A DNA stretch of 25,905 nucleotides from a virus, in the IMG/VR virus record IMGVR_UViG_3300030107_004755, positions 1-25,905 of that record; one strand, 5' to 3'. The notes below the pieces were generated by a model, which was not told the origin of the DNA, made no database searches, and saw nothing but the letters and a program-made list of their open reading frames with translations. Numbering within the stretch: the first letter of the stretch is position 1; each line of letters starts with the position of its first letter. Below are positions 4,568 to 11,450 of the stretch, in pieces. Position numbers and translations under genes: made by a program.

Positions 4568-4801
4568 TTATCGGCAGTCCTCAGTCCACCAGACTCTTGC
4601 CTCGGTGTCTACCCAACACTCAACGCCTCTGTTGTTGTGGTAGAATCTGCCAGCCTTGCCAAGCTCGCCATTGTTGTTTTTGTCTGCGTGTTCTTGGCGT
4701 TGCTTTCTGTTGCTCTCCCAAGCTGAGTCAGTTGGCCAACAGGTGGCGATCTCCACACAGTCAACGATCTCGCCAGATTTGTTTTTGAATTGCTTTATCA
4801 T
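4568..4801 (-). CDS. Unknown small protein with W/C-rich end (77 aa)
   Basis: The 77-residue product begins MIKQFKNKSGEIVDCVEIAT, with a polar asparagine/lysine middle and a tryptophan- and cysteine-rich end (VECWVDTEARVWWTEDCR). Four cysteines are present but not in a zinc-ribbon spacing. The promoter is TTGCAT, 16 bp, TATACT, six bases, ATG. It heads a unit with the membrane protein (4207-4527) and the basic peptide (4069-4188). No family is recognised. Confidence 0.75.
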   Translation of the reverse strand: MIKQFKNKSGEIVDCVEIATCWPTDSAWESNRKQRQEHADKNNNGELGKAGRFYHNNRGVECWVDTEARVWWTEDCR

Positions 4802-4807
4802 GTCAGT

Positions 4808-4835
4808 AGTATACCAGTTATTGAGTTAAATGCAA
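4808..4835 (-). promoter_or_regulatory. Sigma70-type leaderless promoter for 4568-4801 and followers
   Basis: The - strand shows TTGCAT (4830-4835), 16 bp, TATACT (4808-4813), six bases, ATG at 4801. Confidence 0.8.
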
Positions 4836-4853
4836 GGATTATTTTGTTTTATT

Positions 4854-5060
4854 TTATCCGAAGATGATTTTAGAAACTACCTTGTCGTCTTGCTTGAGAG
4901 CTTCGTCTAGTCTGCCCTCAACCTTCTTGAGCCATACGGATGCCTCGGCATCGTTGCACCACATTGACATACCAGAGACTTGCCCCGATACCCCGCAGAT
5001 CTCCCCGCGTAGTCTTGAATTTGCTTCGATTAGTTTAGTGATCTTTTCGCTGTCAGTCAT
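4854..5060 (-). CDS. Small helical protein, paralogue of 3343-3534 (68 aa)
   Basis: The 68-residue product begins MTDSEKITKLIEANSRLRGE. It shares its whole layout with 3343-3534: MTD start, GVSG turn, central W, and a LKKVEGRLDEAL end. It differs in having two cysteines and an added C-terminal tail (KVVSKIIFG). The promoter is TTGCAT, 17 bp, TATAGT, six bases, ATG; the 17-bp spacer and the sequence around the -10 (TATAGTTACA) also match the paralogue, so promoter and gene may have been duplicated together. Function unknown. Confidence 0.75.
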   Translation of the reverse strand: MTDSEKITKLIEANSRLRGEICGVSGQVSGMSMWCNDAEASVWLKKVEGRLDEALKQDDKVVSKIIFG

Positions 5061-5066
5061 GTTGTA

Positions 5067-5095
5067 ACTATAGTCTAGATTTTGATTTAATGCAA
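5067..5095 (-). promoter_or_regulatory. Sigma70-type leaderless promoter for 4854-5060
   Basis: The - strand shows TTGCAT (5090-5095), 17 bp, TATAGT (5067-5072), six bases, ATG at 5060. Confidence 0.8.
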
Positions 5096-5099
5096 GTAT

Positions 5100-5282
5100 T
5101 TATTTTGTTTTTTTATAGAATTCTTGATTCATGAGAGCTTCGGCAATCTCATCGGCTAGCTCTTTAAAGTTTTTTGAAGTTGGACCGATTGGCAAAATGC
5201 CATTGGACATGAGGCGATCACAAGCCTCTCGATAGCATATGATGTAGTCGGTATCTGTTAAGTGCTTAGGTGCTTTTTTCAT
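5100..5282 (-). CDS. Unknown small protein (60 aa)
   Basis: The 60-residue product begins MKKAPKHLTDTDYIICYREA and is mostly helical and basic at both ends. I recognise no family. Its promoter is TTGCGC, 17 bp, TAAACT, six bases, ATG. The -35 box is embedded in a perfect 10-bp inverted repeat (5298-5321), unlike the other promoters. It is probably a single-gene unit. Confidence 0.7.
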   Translation of the reverse strand: MKKAPKHLTDTDYIICYREACDRLMSNGILPIGPTSKNFKELADEIAEALMNQEFYKKTK

Positions 5283-5288
5283 GTTTTA

Positions 5289-5317
5289 AGTTTACTCGAT
5301 CTTGCGCCGAAGCGCAA
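5289..5317 (-). promoter_or_regulatory. Leaderless promoter for 5100-5282, overlapping a hairpin
   Basis: The - strand shows TTGCGC (5312-5317), 17 bp, TAAACT (5289-5294), six bases, ATG at 5282. The -35 box is part of the right arm of the inverted repeat at 5298-5321. Confidence 0.65.
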
Positions 5318-5327
5318 GATCTTTTTT
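5298..5327 (+). terminator. Perfect 10-bp hairpin with T6 tail (+ strand terminator shape)
   Basis: GATCTTGCGC and GCGCAAGATC pair perfectly around a CGAA loop, and TTTTTT follows on the + strand. On the - strand the same hairpin has a UUCG loop closed by C-G, a very stable tetraloop, but no U tract. As a + strand terminator it has no + gene before it. It may stop antisense read-through or act on the - transcript from 5337-5636. Confidence 0.55.
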
Positions 5328-5336
5328 GTTTTTTTC

Positions 5337-5636
5337 TCACTTTATTATCGTGAGCTTGTCGAGTGCATCAACGCCGAAGTCAATGCCGAAGGGCGAAGGC
5401 TTGGACAGATCGCCCCAGTCTTCGATCTCGTTAAGCAGTGAAGTGGCAAGCGATGCCCAACAGTCGCGAGAGAATCCCGCTGTAGCGTTAGAGCATACAC
5501 GACGAACAACCAAGTCCACCGCATCAGTCGCGGCATCAGGAAACTTAGTTGTAAGGTGATCGAACAAAAGCTCGCCATCTTCATTGGCGAAGCGAGGAGC
5601 GAGACGGACGGCATCGGATATAAGTTGTGCTAACAT
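5337..5636 (-). CDS. Unknown protein, first leftward gene (99 aa)
   Basis: The start is ATG 5636 (MLAQLISDAVRLAPRFANED). The frame extends to 5654, but those codons are promoter. The 99-residue product is mainly helical, with a cysteine-containing centre (VVRRVCSNATAGFSRDCW) and an acidic C-terminal half. No family is recognised. The promoter is TTGCAT, 17 bp, TATACT, six bases, ATG. It is the most promoter-distal gene from the left end and lies back to back with the rightward PhoH operon. Confidence 0.75.
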   Translation of the reverse strand: MLAQLISDAVRLAPRFANEDGELLFDHLTTKFPDAATDAVDLVVRRVCSNATAGFSRDCWASLATSLLNEIEDWGDLSKPSPFGIDFGVDALDKLTIIK

Positions 5637-5642
5637 GCTGTA

Positions 5643-5671
5643 AGTATACCACACTTCTCAGATAAATGCAA
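5643..5671 (-). promoter_or_regulatory. Sigma70-type leaderless promoter for 5337-5636
   Basis: The - strand shows TTGCAT (5666-5671), 17 bp, TATACT (5643-5648), six bases, ATG at 5636. Confidence 0.8.
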
Positions 5672-5794
5672 GCTCTTTTTTGTTTTTTTATCACTTTTTT
5701 TAGGGGGAGGGTTTTTTCAGAATTCTTGACTTTTCGCTTGACAGCCACAGAGCGGGGGGGTGGTGAATTCTATAAACATCAAGCCATCCATTCA

Positions 5795-5815
5795 GTTCTT
5801 CGTGTAAAAAAGAAC
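5795..5815 (+). promoter_or_regulatory. Operator/promoter-like site before the PhoH operon
   Basis: GTTCTT (5795-5800) and AAGAAC (5810-5815) form an inverted repeat with GTGTAA (5802-5807) between them, 12 bases before the ATG at 5820. The divergent region 5672-5819 also holds TTGACA (5738-5743) and TATAAA (5771-5776), but they are 27 bp apart, too far for a standard sigma70 promoter. The 15-mer ACTTTTCGCTTGACA at 5729-5743 also occurs at 3922-3936. Confidence 0.4.
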
Positions 5816-5819
5816 ATAA

Positions 5820-6497
5820 ATGTCATTTAAATATAAAAACTCTTTTTTGTTGGGGCATATAGAACTTACAGAGAAACAAAGTCAATTCCATAAGATAATG
5901 AGAAACCCCGAAACGCGGGTAGTATTTATTAGTGGACCAGCAGGGACGGCAAAGACATTTTTGTCAGTGTATACAGCACTATATAAACACAATAAGGACA
6001 ATCTGCTTAAAATACTCTATTTAAGAAGTTTGGCTGAGAGTGCGGATAAGGGGATGGGTTTTCTGAAAGGAAGTATGGATGATAAATTTAATCCTTATAT
6101 TGGACCCCTTGAAGATAAACTGGATGAACTTTTAAATGCACATGAAAAACACCAATTACAACAGCGGGATGCGGTAGATGCGGCCCCGATTAACTTTATC
6201 CGTGGAGCTACATGGAGAAATAAAGTTGTCATCGTAGATGAGGCACAGAATATGACAGTAAAAGAACTTACAACAGTCATAACCCGAATTAGCGCCAATT
6301 CTACGTTATATATATGCGGAGACACTATGCAGAGCGATATTAACGCCACGGGTTTTCAAAAATTCTGTAAAGTCTTCGATGATGAGGAAAGTAAGAGCTA
6401 TGGCATACATCACTTACATTTTACCAAAGATGATGTCATGAGAGATAAAATTATAAGCTATTTGGTAGATAAAATTGAAAAAAGTGATTTAAATTAA
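5820..6497 (+). CDS. phoH: PhoH-like P-loop ATPase (225 aa)
   Basis: This is a cytoplasmic ATPase of the PhoH family, found in many phages; its role in infection is not settled (RNA metabolism and stress responses are proposed for the family). The sequence shows a Walker A motif GPAGTAKT at residues 39-46, a Walker B VVIVDEAQ at 136-143, and a later YICGDTMQSD segment (164-173) typical of the family's sensor region. The length is close to the single-domain phage form, with no KH or PIN domain attached. No Shine-Dalgarno sequence precedes the ATG. It opens the rightward gene string; the zinc-ribbon gene follows after 11 bp. Confidence 0.9.
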   Translation: MSFKYKNSFLLGHIELTEKQSQFHKIMRNPETRVVFISGPAGTAKTFLSVYTALYKHNKDNLLKILYLRSLAESADKGMGFLKGSMDDKFNPYIGPLEDKLDELLNAHEKHQLQQRDAVDAAPINFIRGATWRNKVVIVDEAQNMTVKELTTVITRISANSTLYICGDTMQSDINATGFQKFCKVFDDEESKSYGIHHLHFTKDDVMRDKIISYLVDKIEKSDLN

Positions 6498-6508
6498 TAA
6501 AATTAGCC

Positions 6509-6871
6509 ATGAATAAGGTTTTCTGTGTATCGTGTGGTTCTAAGATCTTATATGAATTGAAAAAGCCAAAATTTTGCTCTACTTGTGGCGAGCCTCTTGA
6601 TGGGGTGACTACTTCGAAGTCGAAAAATGAAGAAGAAGAAACTTCTGAGCTTGATGTTAATTTAAATAAGTTAAAAAGAGATATTGTAGTCGAAAATAAT
6701 GAACAACAAACTACTGTTGAGCAAATTTGGGGTTCAGTTACCTCTAGTGAAGCAAATAGGGGTAGAGACTCATTTAATAGACCCGCTTCAAAAGACCCGA
6801 GCGGAAAAGAGCTTTTAGATAAAACCATTCAAGATTGTTCTTCCTCAAGGATGAGGGATGTAGATGAATAA
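6509..6871 (+). CDS. Zinc-ribbon protein with disordered tail (120 aa)
   Basis: Residues 6-27 form a four-cysteine zinc ribbon (CVSC at 6-9, CSTCG at 23-27). The rest, from about residue 35, is acidic, rich in lysine, glutamate, serine and asparagine, and probably disordered. It has no other recognisable domain. It is followed with an 8-nt overlap by the sigma-like gene at 6864, and the shared position suggests a partner in transcription, for example binding RNA polymerase or the sigma-like protein. That is inference from context only. Confidence 0.75.
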   Translation: MNKVFCVSCGSKILYELKKPKFCSTCGEPLDGVTTSKSKNEEEETSELDVNLNKLKRDIVVENNEQQTTVEQIWGSVTSSEANRGRDSFNRPASKDPSGKELLDKTIQDCSSSRMRDVDE

Positions 6872-7541
6872 TGATTTTGATAGTCAGCGTGAAGATCTAG
6901 AAGAACTCTTAAAAAAATATAGACCTAAATGGCAATTAAGTGCCATAGCGTGGATGGACTACGATGATGTCTGTCAAATAATACGCTTACATATATATAA
7001 TAAGTGGCACCTTTGGGATCAAGAGCGTCCGTTCAAGCCTTGGGCTTCAATGATTATATCCAATCAGATAAAAAATCTGATTCGTAATAATTATTCTAGC
7101 TTTGCAAAGCCTTGTTTAAGATGTCCCCATAATATGGGCGGCACTTCATGTGAATTTACCAAAAGTAAAGAGCAAGACGAAACTTGTGCTGATTTTGCGA
7201 AATGGAAGAAAAAGAAAGAAAGAGCTTATAATATAAAGCTTCCTCTGGCTTTAGAGGAGGGTGTTGCGACAGGAACTGCGACAATAAGGGATTTTGTCAA
7301 TTACAAGGAATCCTCAGATAAACTTCATGGGTTAGTCATGGATCAATTAAACGAAAAGCATAAAAAAATTTATTATATGCTTTATATCGAGAACATTGAT
7401 GAAAATGATGTTGCTAAAAAATTTGGGTTTAAAGCAGATGTTTCAAAAAGAAAAAAGCCACGATACAAGCAAATGGCTAATTTAAAAAAGAAATTTTACC
7501 AGATAGCTATTAAAATTATAAAAGACAACGATATTTTATGA
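6864..7541 (+). CDS. Sigma-factor-like protein, probable late transcription factor (225 aa)
   Basis: The N-terminal part resembles sigma70 region 2: a DYDDVCQIIRLHIYNKW stretch (32-48), then RPFKPWASMIISNQIKNLIR (55-74). The C-terminal part (about 160-210) has a region-4-like helical pattern: LNEKHKKIYYMLY, then IDENDVAKKFGF and a lysine-rich end. Between them is a likely zinc-binding insert, C84-x2-C87-x8-C96-x11-C108. This fits a phage sigma factor directing host RNA polymerase to late promoters, as gp55 does in T4-like phages, but similarity to gp55 itself is not demonstrable here. It overlaps its neighbours at both ends (8 nt before; ATGA with the next gene). The pairing with a GTGTAA motif upstream of late genes is a hypothesis. 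Confidence 0.65.
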   Translation: MNNDFDSQREDLEELLKKYRPKWQLSAIAWMDYDDVCQIIRLHIYNKWHLWDQERPFKPWASMIISNQIKNLIRNNYSSFAKPCLRCPHNMGGTSCEFTKSKEQDETCADFAKWKKKKERAYNIKLPLALEEGVATGTATIRDFVNYKESSDKLHGLVMDQLNEKHKKIYYMLYIENIDENDVAKKFGFKADVSKRKKPRYKQMANLKKKFYQIAIKIIKDNDIL

Positions 7542-8599
7542 GCAATATAGAATTAACACAAGAACAAAAGAATCAAATACAAGAAGAGTTTGCTCGTAAC
7601 CCTGATTTGAAACATATCACCCAAACCGTCTTTGAAAATGACTCTCTTGATGGACGCTCAAAAGAAGGCAGGGCCGTTAGATCATTTTTAATTAATAATA
7701 ATTTAGAATTTACTACTACTTTAGTTCCAAGGGTGGAGGAGGTTGATCTAACATCAGAACAGAAAGAGTTTTTGATGAGTAATAATGTTGAACGTGGCAT
7801 GAACGCTCTTGAAGTGACTCGTTTGACCTTTAAAGACAGAGAGATACAGCCACTAAGTCAACAACATAGAACGGTGATGGAATTTTTGCGTCAGCATAGG
7901 CCAGAGATAGTTGATGATAATGAAATGTTGACTAACGACAAGTGGTCTCCACCGAAGTCTTTATCAAGAGCTATCAAAAAGGTCAATGATTGGGCTGGGC
8001 AGAATTTTGACGAAATATCTATCCAAACAAAACAAAAGAAAATGTGCGAGAAGCTTTTACTCTACTTGAAGAGTCCAAGGTTCGTGCATTTTATTAATCA
8101 ATACTCAACAATAGCAGATAGAGATTTATTTGAGAGCGAATTTGTGAGGACAGTGTGGGACAAGCCTGACCTGACAAACGATGAGTTAAATTTATATATT
8201 ACCGTTTGCACAAACTACGTCAGACAGAAGCATATCCAGCAAAGAATCGACAGATTGAATAATATGCTCAATGACACTGATAATGAACGAGATATAACAT
8301 TACGTCTTACTGAGCTTATAAAGGCCACTAGCGAGGAGTTGAACCAATGTGAGAAAAGAATCGAATCTTTGACGAAAGACCTTAATGGAAGCCGTCAGGC
8401 GCGTTTAAAGGCAAGAGGGGAGCAGAATGGGAGTATCGCTGCGCTTGTTGAGGCATTTCAAGAGAAAGAAGAACGTGATCGTATGATCATGATGGCAGAG
8501 ATGCAAAACAAGTTAATAGAAGAGGAAGCTGACCGACTTGAAACGATGGACGAGTATAAGGCTCGTATTTTAGGTATATCCAAAAAAGAAATATTGTAA
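7538..8599 (+). CDS. Unknown coiled-coil protein of the packaging module (353 aa)
   Basis: The start overlaps the stop of the sigma-like gene (ATGA) and the stop overlaps the next start (TAATG), so the gene is firmly in the operon. The first 150 residues are polar and helical. Residues about 160-220 look globular (KKMCEKLLLYLKSPRFVHFI), and residues about 230-335 are a long heptad-like coiled coil (RLNNMLNDTDNERD ... EEEADRLETMDEYKARIL). I recognise no family. Its position just before a nuclease and the large terminase would fit a small terminase or packaging adaptor, but it is larger than most small terminases and no helix-turn-helix is obvious. Confidence 0.7.
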   Translation: MSNIELTQEQKNQIQEEFARNPDLKHITQTVFENDSLDGRSKEGRAVRSFLINNNLEFTTTLVPRVEEVDLTSEQKEFLMSNNVERGMNALEVTRLTFKDREIQPLSQQHRTVMEFLRQHRPEIVDDNEMLTNDKWSPPKSLSRAIKKVNDWAGQNFDEISIQTKQKKMCEKLLLYLKSPRFVHFINQYSTIADRDLFESEFVRTVWDKPDLTNDELNLYITVCTNYVRQKHIQQRIDRLNNMLNDTDNERDITLRLTELIKATSEELNQCEKRIESLTKDLNGSRQARLKARGEQNGSIAALVEAFQEKEERDRMIMMAEMQNKLIEEEADRLETMDEYKARILGISKKEIL

Positions 8600-9549
8600 T
8601 GGAATTCACTTGTCTAGAGTGTAATAAAAAGTTTGATAACAAGAGGAGTTTTCACGCGCACCTGAAAGCTCACGCTCTCACTATTGGTGATTACTACGTC
8701 AAATACTACGAAAGAAAAGATTTGTATTCGGGCGAAAAGATCCCTTTCAAATCTTATGATCAATACTTTAGGGATAATTTTATCAGTTATGATAATTTTA
8801 AGTTATGGATGGACTCGGCTCCAGAGGAGGATGTCAAAAATCACCTCAAAGAGAAAGCGAAACAAAAATTTGATTTAAAAGGGGTAAAAAGCTCTCCACC
8901 AAACCTTTTCTATGATTTATCAGAGATGGCTGGTATTTATTATTATAAAAAACTATGGGGGTCTTATAAAAGTTTCTTGGATGAGCTAGGAGTAGATAAT
9001 CATTTTTGTGGGGGACTGCCTAGAGATTTCTGGAAGGTTGATAGAAGTAGTATTCCTTTATTTACTGATACAAGAGAAAAAGCTCCCTTAAAATTCAAAG
9101 ACTCTATAGTTAACAAATTAGATTTCGGGGATTATACAGCTAGAGGTAATTATTATACATCTACATTTGTAGATAGAAAAGCTCAGGATGATTTCAGGCA
9201 GACCTTTGGTAAAGATATAGATAGATTCAGGAGAGAGATGGATAGGTGTGTTCAGTTTAATTCATATATGTTTGTAGTAGCAGAGACAACTATTAGCAAA
9301 CTAGAAGAGCACAATAAAAAATCTAAATTCAAATCTAACTTAGGGTATCTGTGGCACAATGTTCGCAATCTGCTTATAGATTACCCGAAAAACCTACAAA
9401 TCATTTTTGCACACAATAGAGCAGGAGCTAAAAAAATCATTCCACTAATTCTGCACTATGGAGACGGATTGTGGAATACAGACTTACAATATTTTATAGA
9501 TGAACGAGTAAATGTCTTGGACAAAGGGAAAACAAGGATATCGGCTTGA
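8599..9549 (+). CDS. C2H2 zinc finger fused to ERCC4/XPF-type nuclease (316 aa)
   Basis: The N-terminus is a canonical C2H2 finger: C5-x2-C8-x12-H21-x3-H25 (FTCLECNKKF...HLKAH). A middle helical region follows. Residues 155-300 carry the nuclease signature of the XPF/Mus81 (ERCC4) superfamily: DTREK (157-161), GDY (177-179) and DRKAQDD (192-198), matching the family's GDYxxx...(E/D)RKxxxD metal-binding core. The glutamate usual before RK is aspartate here. It should cut DNA in a structure- or sequence-dependent way. Its place immediately before terL suggests resolving branched DNA or nicking during packaging. The start overlaps the previous stop (TAATG). Confidence 0.8.
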   Translation: MEFTCLECNKKFDNKRSFHAHLKAHALTIGDYYVKYYERKDLYSGEKIPFKSYDQYFRDNFISYDNFKLWMDSAPEEDVKNHLKEKAKQKFDLKGVKSSPPNLFYDLSEMAGIYYYKKLWGSYKSFLDELGVDNHFCGGLPRDFWKVDRSSIPLFTDTREKAPLKFKDSIVNKLDFGDYTARGNYYTSTFVDRKAQDDFRQTFGKDIDRFRREMDRCVQFNSYMFVVAETTISKLEEHNKKSKFKSNLGYLWHNVRNLLIDYPKNLQIIFAHNRAGAKKIIPLILHYGDGLWNTDLQYFIDERVNVLDKGKTRISA

Positions 9550-11407
9550 GCATTCCTCTCAGGAACTGAATAAGTTCCTAAAGGAAATGGATGGCAGTAT
9601 CAAAGAAGAAGAAGCGAAGTATTTGCTGTATAAGTTCCTACGGAACAATATAGCATTTACATCTGAACTCTTTTTAGGTGTTAGGTTATTCCCCTTTCAA
9701 GCAATGGCTATTAAGGGGATGATGGTTTCTGACTACTCTATGTTCGTTTTCTCGCGTGGTATGTCAAAGACGTTCTCTACTGCCATTTATGTATTACTTG
9801 AGTGCCTACTTAATCCTAACGCCAATATAGGGGTAATAGCAGGTAGCTTTAGGCAATCAAAACAAATCTTCCAAAAGATGGAGGATATTGTTAGCAAACC
9901 CGAAGCTAGTCTAATTAAAGAATGTGGATTTAAAATAACCAAAGGAACTGACCAATGGACATTAACTTTAGGTAAGGCTAGGGCGATAGCCCTTCCGTTA
10001 GCTAACGGTGAAAGACTCCGTGGATTTCGATTTAACAGGATTGTATTGGATGAGTTCTTAACTATACCTGAAAAGATATTTAATGAAGTTATTATACCAT
10101 TTCTGGGTGTGGTAGAGAATCCTATCGAGAGGGAGGAATTATACAATTTAGAATCCAAATTAATCGACAAGGGCGAGATGAAAGAAGAGGATAGATACAT
10201 TTGGCCTAACAATAAGCTTATCATCCTGTCATCTCCATCCTTCAAATTCGAATACATGTATAAACTTTATAAGAAGTATGAAGATCTAATTCATGGGCAA
10301 GAGCTAAAAAGCGACGATGACGAAGAGGAGAGTTTTAAAGATGATGCTTATAGACTGATTATGCAGTTAAGTTATGACTGTGCTCCATCAAGGTTATACG
10401 ATCAGAATCTGCTTAAACAAGCAAAGGCGACTATGAGTGAGATGCAGTTCAAGAGAGAGTTTGGTGCTCAGTTTATAGATGAAAGTGATGGGTATTTCAG
10501 ATTATCAAAAATGGCGGCTTGCACAGTGCCTGATGGCGAGTTCCCTTCTGTAGAGGTTGTCGGTAATCCTAGTGATGAGTATTTATTGGCTTTTGACCCC
10601 AACTGGGCAGGTAACACAAGTGCTGACCACTTTGCAATGCATGTGTTTAAAATAGACAGAGACGCAAAAAAGATTTGTTTAGTTCATAGCTACGCAATAG
10701 CAGGAGTTTCTCTGAAAGAGCATATGCAATATTTTCTATATCTAATACAATATTTTAACATTGTTGGTATCTGCGGTGACTACAATGGAGGCGTTCAGTT
10801 TATAAATTCTTGTAATGAGAGTGCTTTGTTTAAAGAAAACAATATAAAAATAGGAGTTATTGATGTTGATCTAGAGAAACCAGAAAACTGGAACTCAGAT
10901 ATTTTATCTTTTAAAAATCAATATAATCTTAGAGAGCGGAATTACTGCATATTAAGAAAGCCTACATCAAACTGGATAAGAAATGCTAATGAAATGTTAC
11001 AGGCGGCTATAGACCACAAAAGAATTTTATTTGCTTCTAGGGCTGTGGATAGTCATTTTGATGAGCAAAGAAAAAAGAATATACCAATAGATAAAATAAA
11101 ATGGGATATAAAGACACCTGTAGCTTCTAAGGGAGCGATGATGATTGATTTAATTGACCATCAAAAGTATGTGGTAGAACTTACAAAGTCAGAATGTGCG
11201 AACATTGAGGTGATTGGTAACCCGCAGGGTTCACAGTCTTTTAACCTACCTCAGAACTTAAGGAGGCAGAAAGGGCCGAACAGAGCGAGAAAAGACTCTT
11301 ATTCTGCTTTGGTTTTAGGCAATTGGTTCGCTAAGGTATTTTTTGATGCGGAAAATGCCAGCGTAGAGAAAAAACCACAAGGCACATTTATTCCTTTTGC
11401 AATTTGA
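9512..11407 (+). CDS. terL: Terminase large subunit (631 aa)
   Basis: This is the ATPase/nuclease motor that packages DNA into the prohead. Residues 80-87 give a deviant Walker A (FSRGMSKT, serine in place of the last glycine). Walker B is RIVLDE (176-181), with E181 as the catalytic glutamate, and the coupling motif is ILSSPS (238-243). The C-terminal RNase H-like nuclease has the three acidic positions D362 (AFDPNWAG), D423 (CGDYNGG) and D595 (RKDSYSAL). The first ATG (9512) overlaps the nuclease gene by 38 nt. An alternative start at 9588 (MDGSIKEEE) would remove the overlap and 25 residues, and both are plausible. Length is normal for the family. Confidence 0.93.
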   Translation: MSWTKGKQGYRLEHSSQELNKFLKEMDGSIKEEEAKYLLYKFLRNNIAFTSELFLGVRLFPFQAMAIKGMMVSDYSMFVFSRGMSKTFSTAIYVLLECLLNPNANIGVIAGSFRQSKQIFQKMEDIVSKPEASLIKECGFKITKGTDQWTLTLGKARAIALPLANGERLRGFRFNRIVLDEFLTIPEKIFNEVIIPFLGVVENPIEREELYNLESKLIDKGEMKEEDRYIWPNNKLIILSSPSFKFEYMYKLYKKYEDLIHGQELKSDDDEEESFKDDAYRLIMQLSYDCAPSRLYDQNLLKQAKATMSEMQFKREFGAQFIDESDGYFRLSKMAACTVPDGEFPSVEVVGNPSDEYLLAFDPNWAGNTSADHFAMHVFKIDRDAKKICLVHSYAIAGVSLKEHMQYFLYLIQYFNIVGICGDYNGGVQFINSCNESALFKENNIKIGVIDVDLEKPENWNSDILSFKNQYNLRERNYCILRKPTSNWIRNANEMLQAAIDHKRILFASRAVDSHFDEQRKKNIPIDKIKWDIKTPVASKGAMMIDLIDHQKYVVELTKSECANIEVIGNPQGSQSFNLPQNLRRQKGPNRARKDSYSALVLGNWFAKVFFDAENASVEKKPQGTFIPFAI

Positions 11408-11432
11408 AAAGTTTCAAAGTAACTTTTATAAC
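11404..11432 (+). promoter_or_regulatory. Possible sigma70-like promoter before the portal gene
   Basis: TTGAAA (11404-11409), 17 bp and TATAAC (11427-11432) would start transcription about 12 bp before the portal ATG at 11451. A GTGTAA (11437-11442) lies exactly 8 bp before the same ATG. Either signal could be the real one. Confidence 0.4.
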
Positions 11433-11450
11433 TTTAGTGTAAACTTTGAT

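Noticed and set aside
5738-5776. TTGACA and TATAAA before phoH as a sigma70 promoter
   Set aside because: The spacer is 27 bp, about ten too long, and no better -10 sits 16-18 bp after TTGACA.
11397-11450. Portal start at ATG 11397
   Set aside because: It overlaps terL, its 18 extra residues are aromatic and unlike a portal N-terminus, and ATG 11451 has the spacing signals seen elsewhere.
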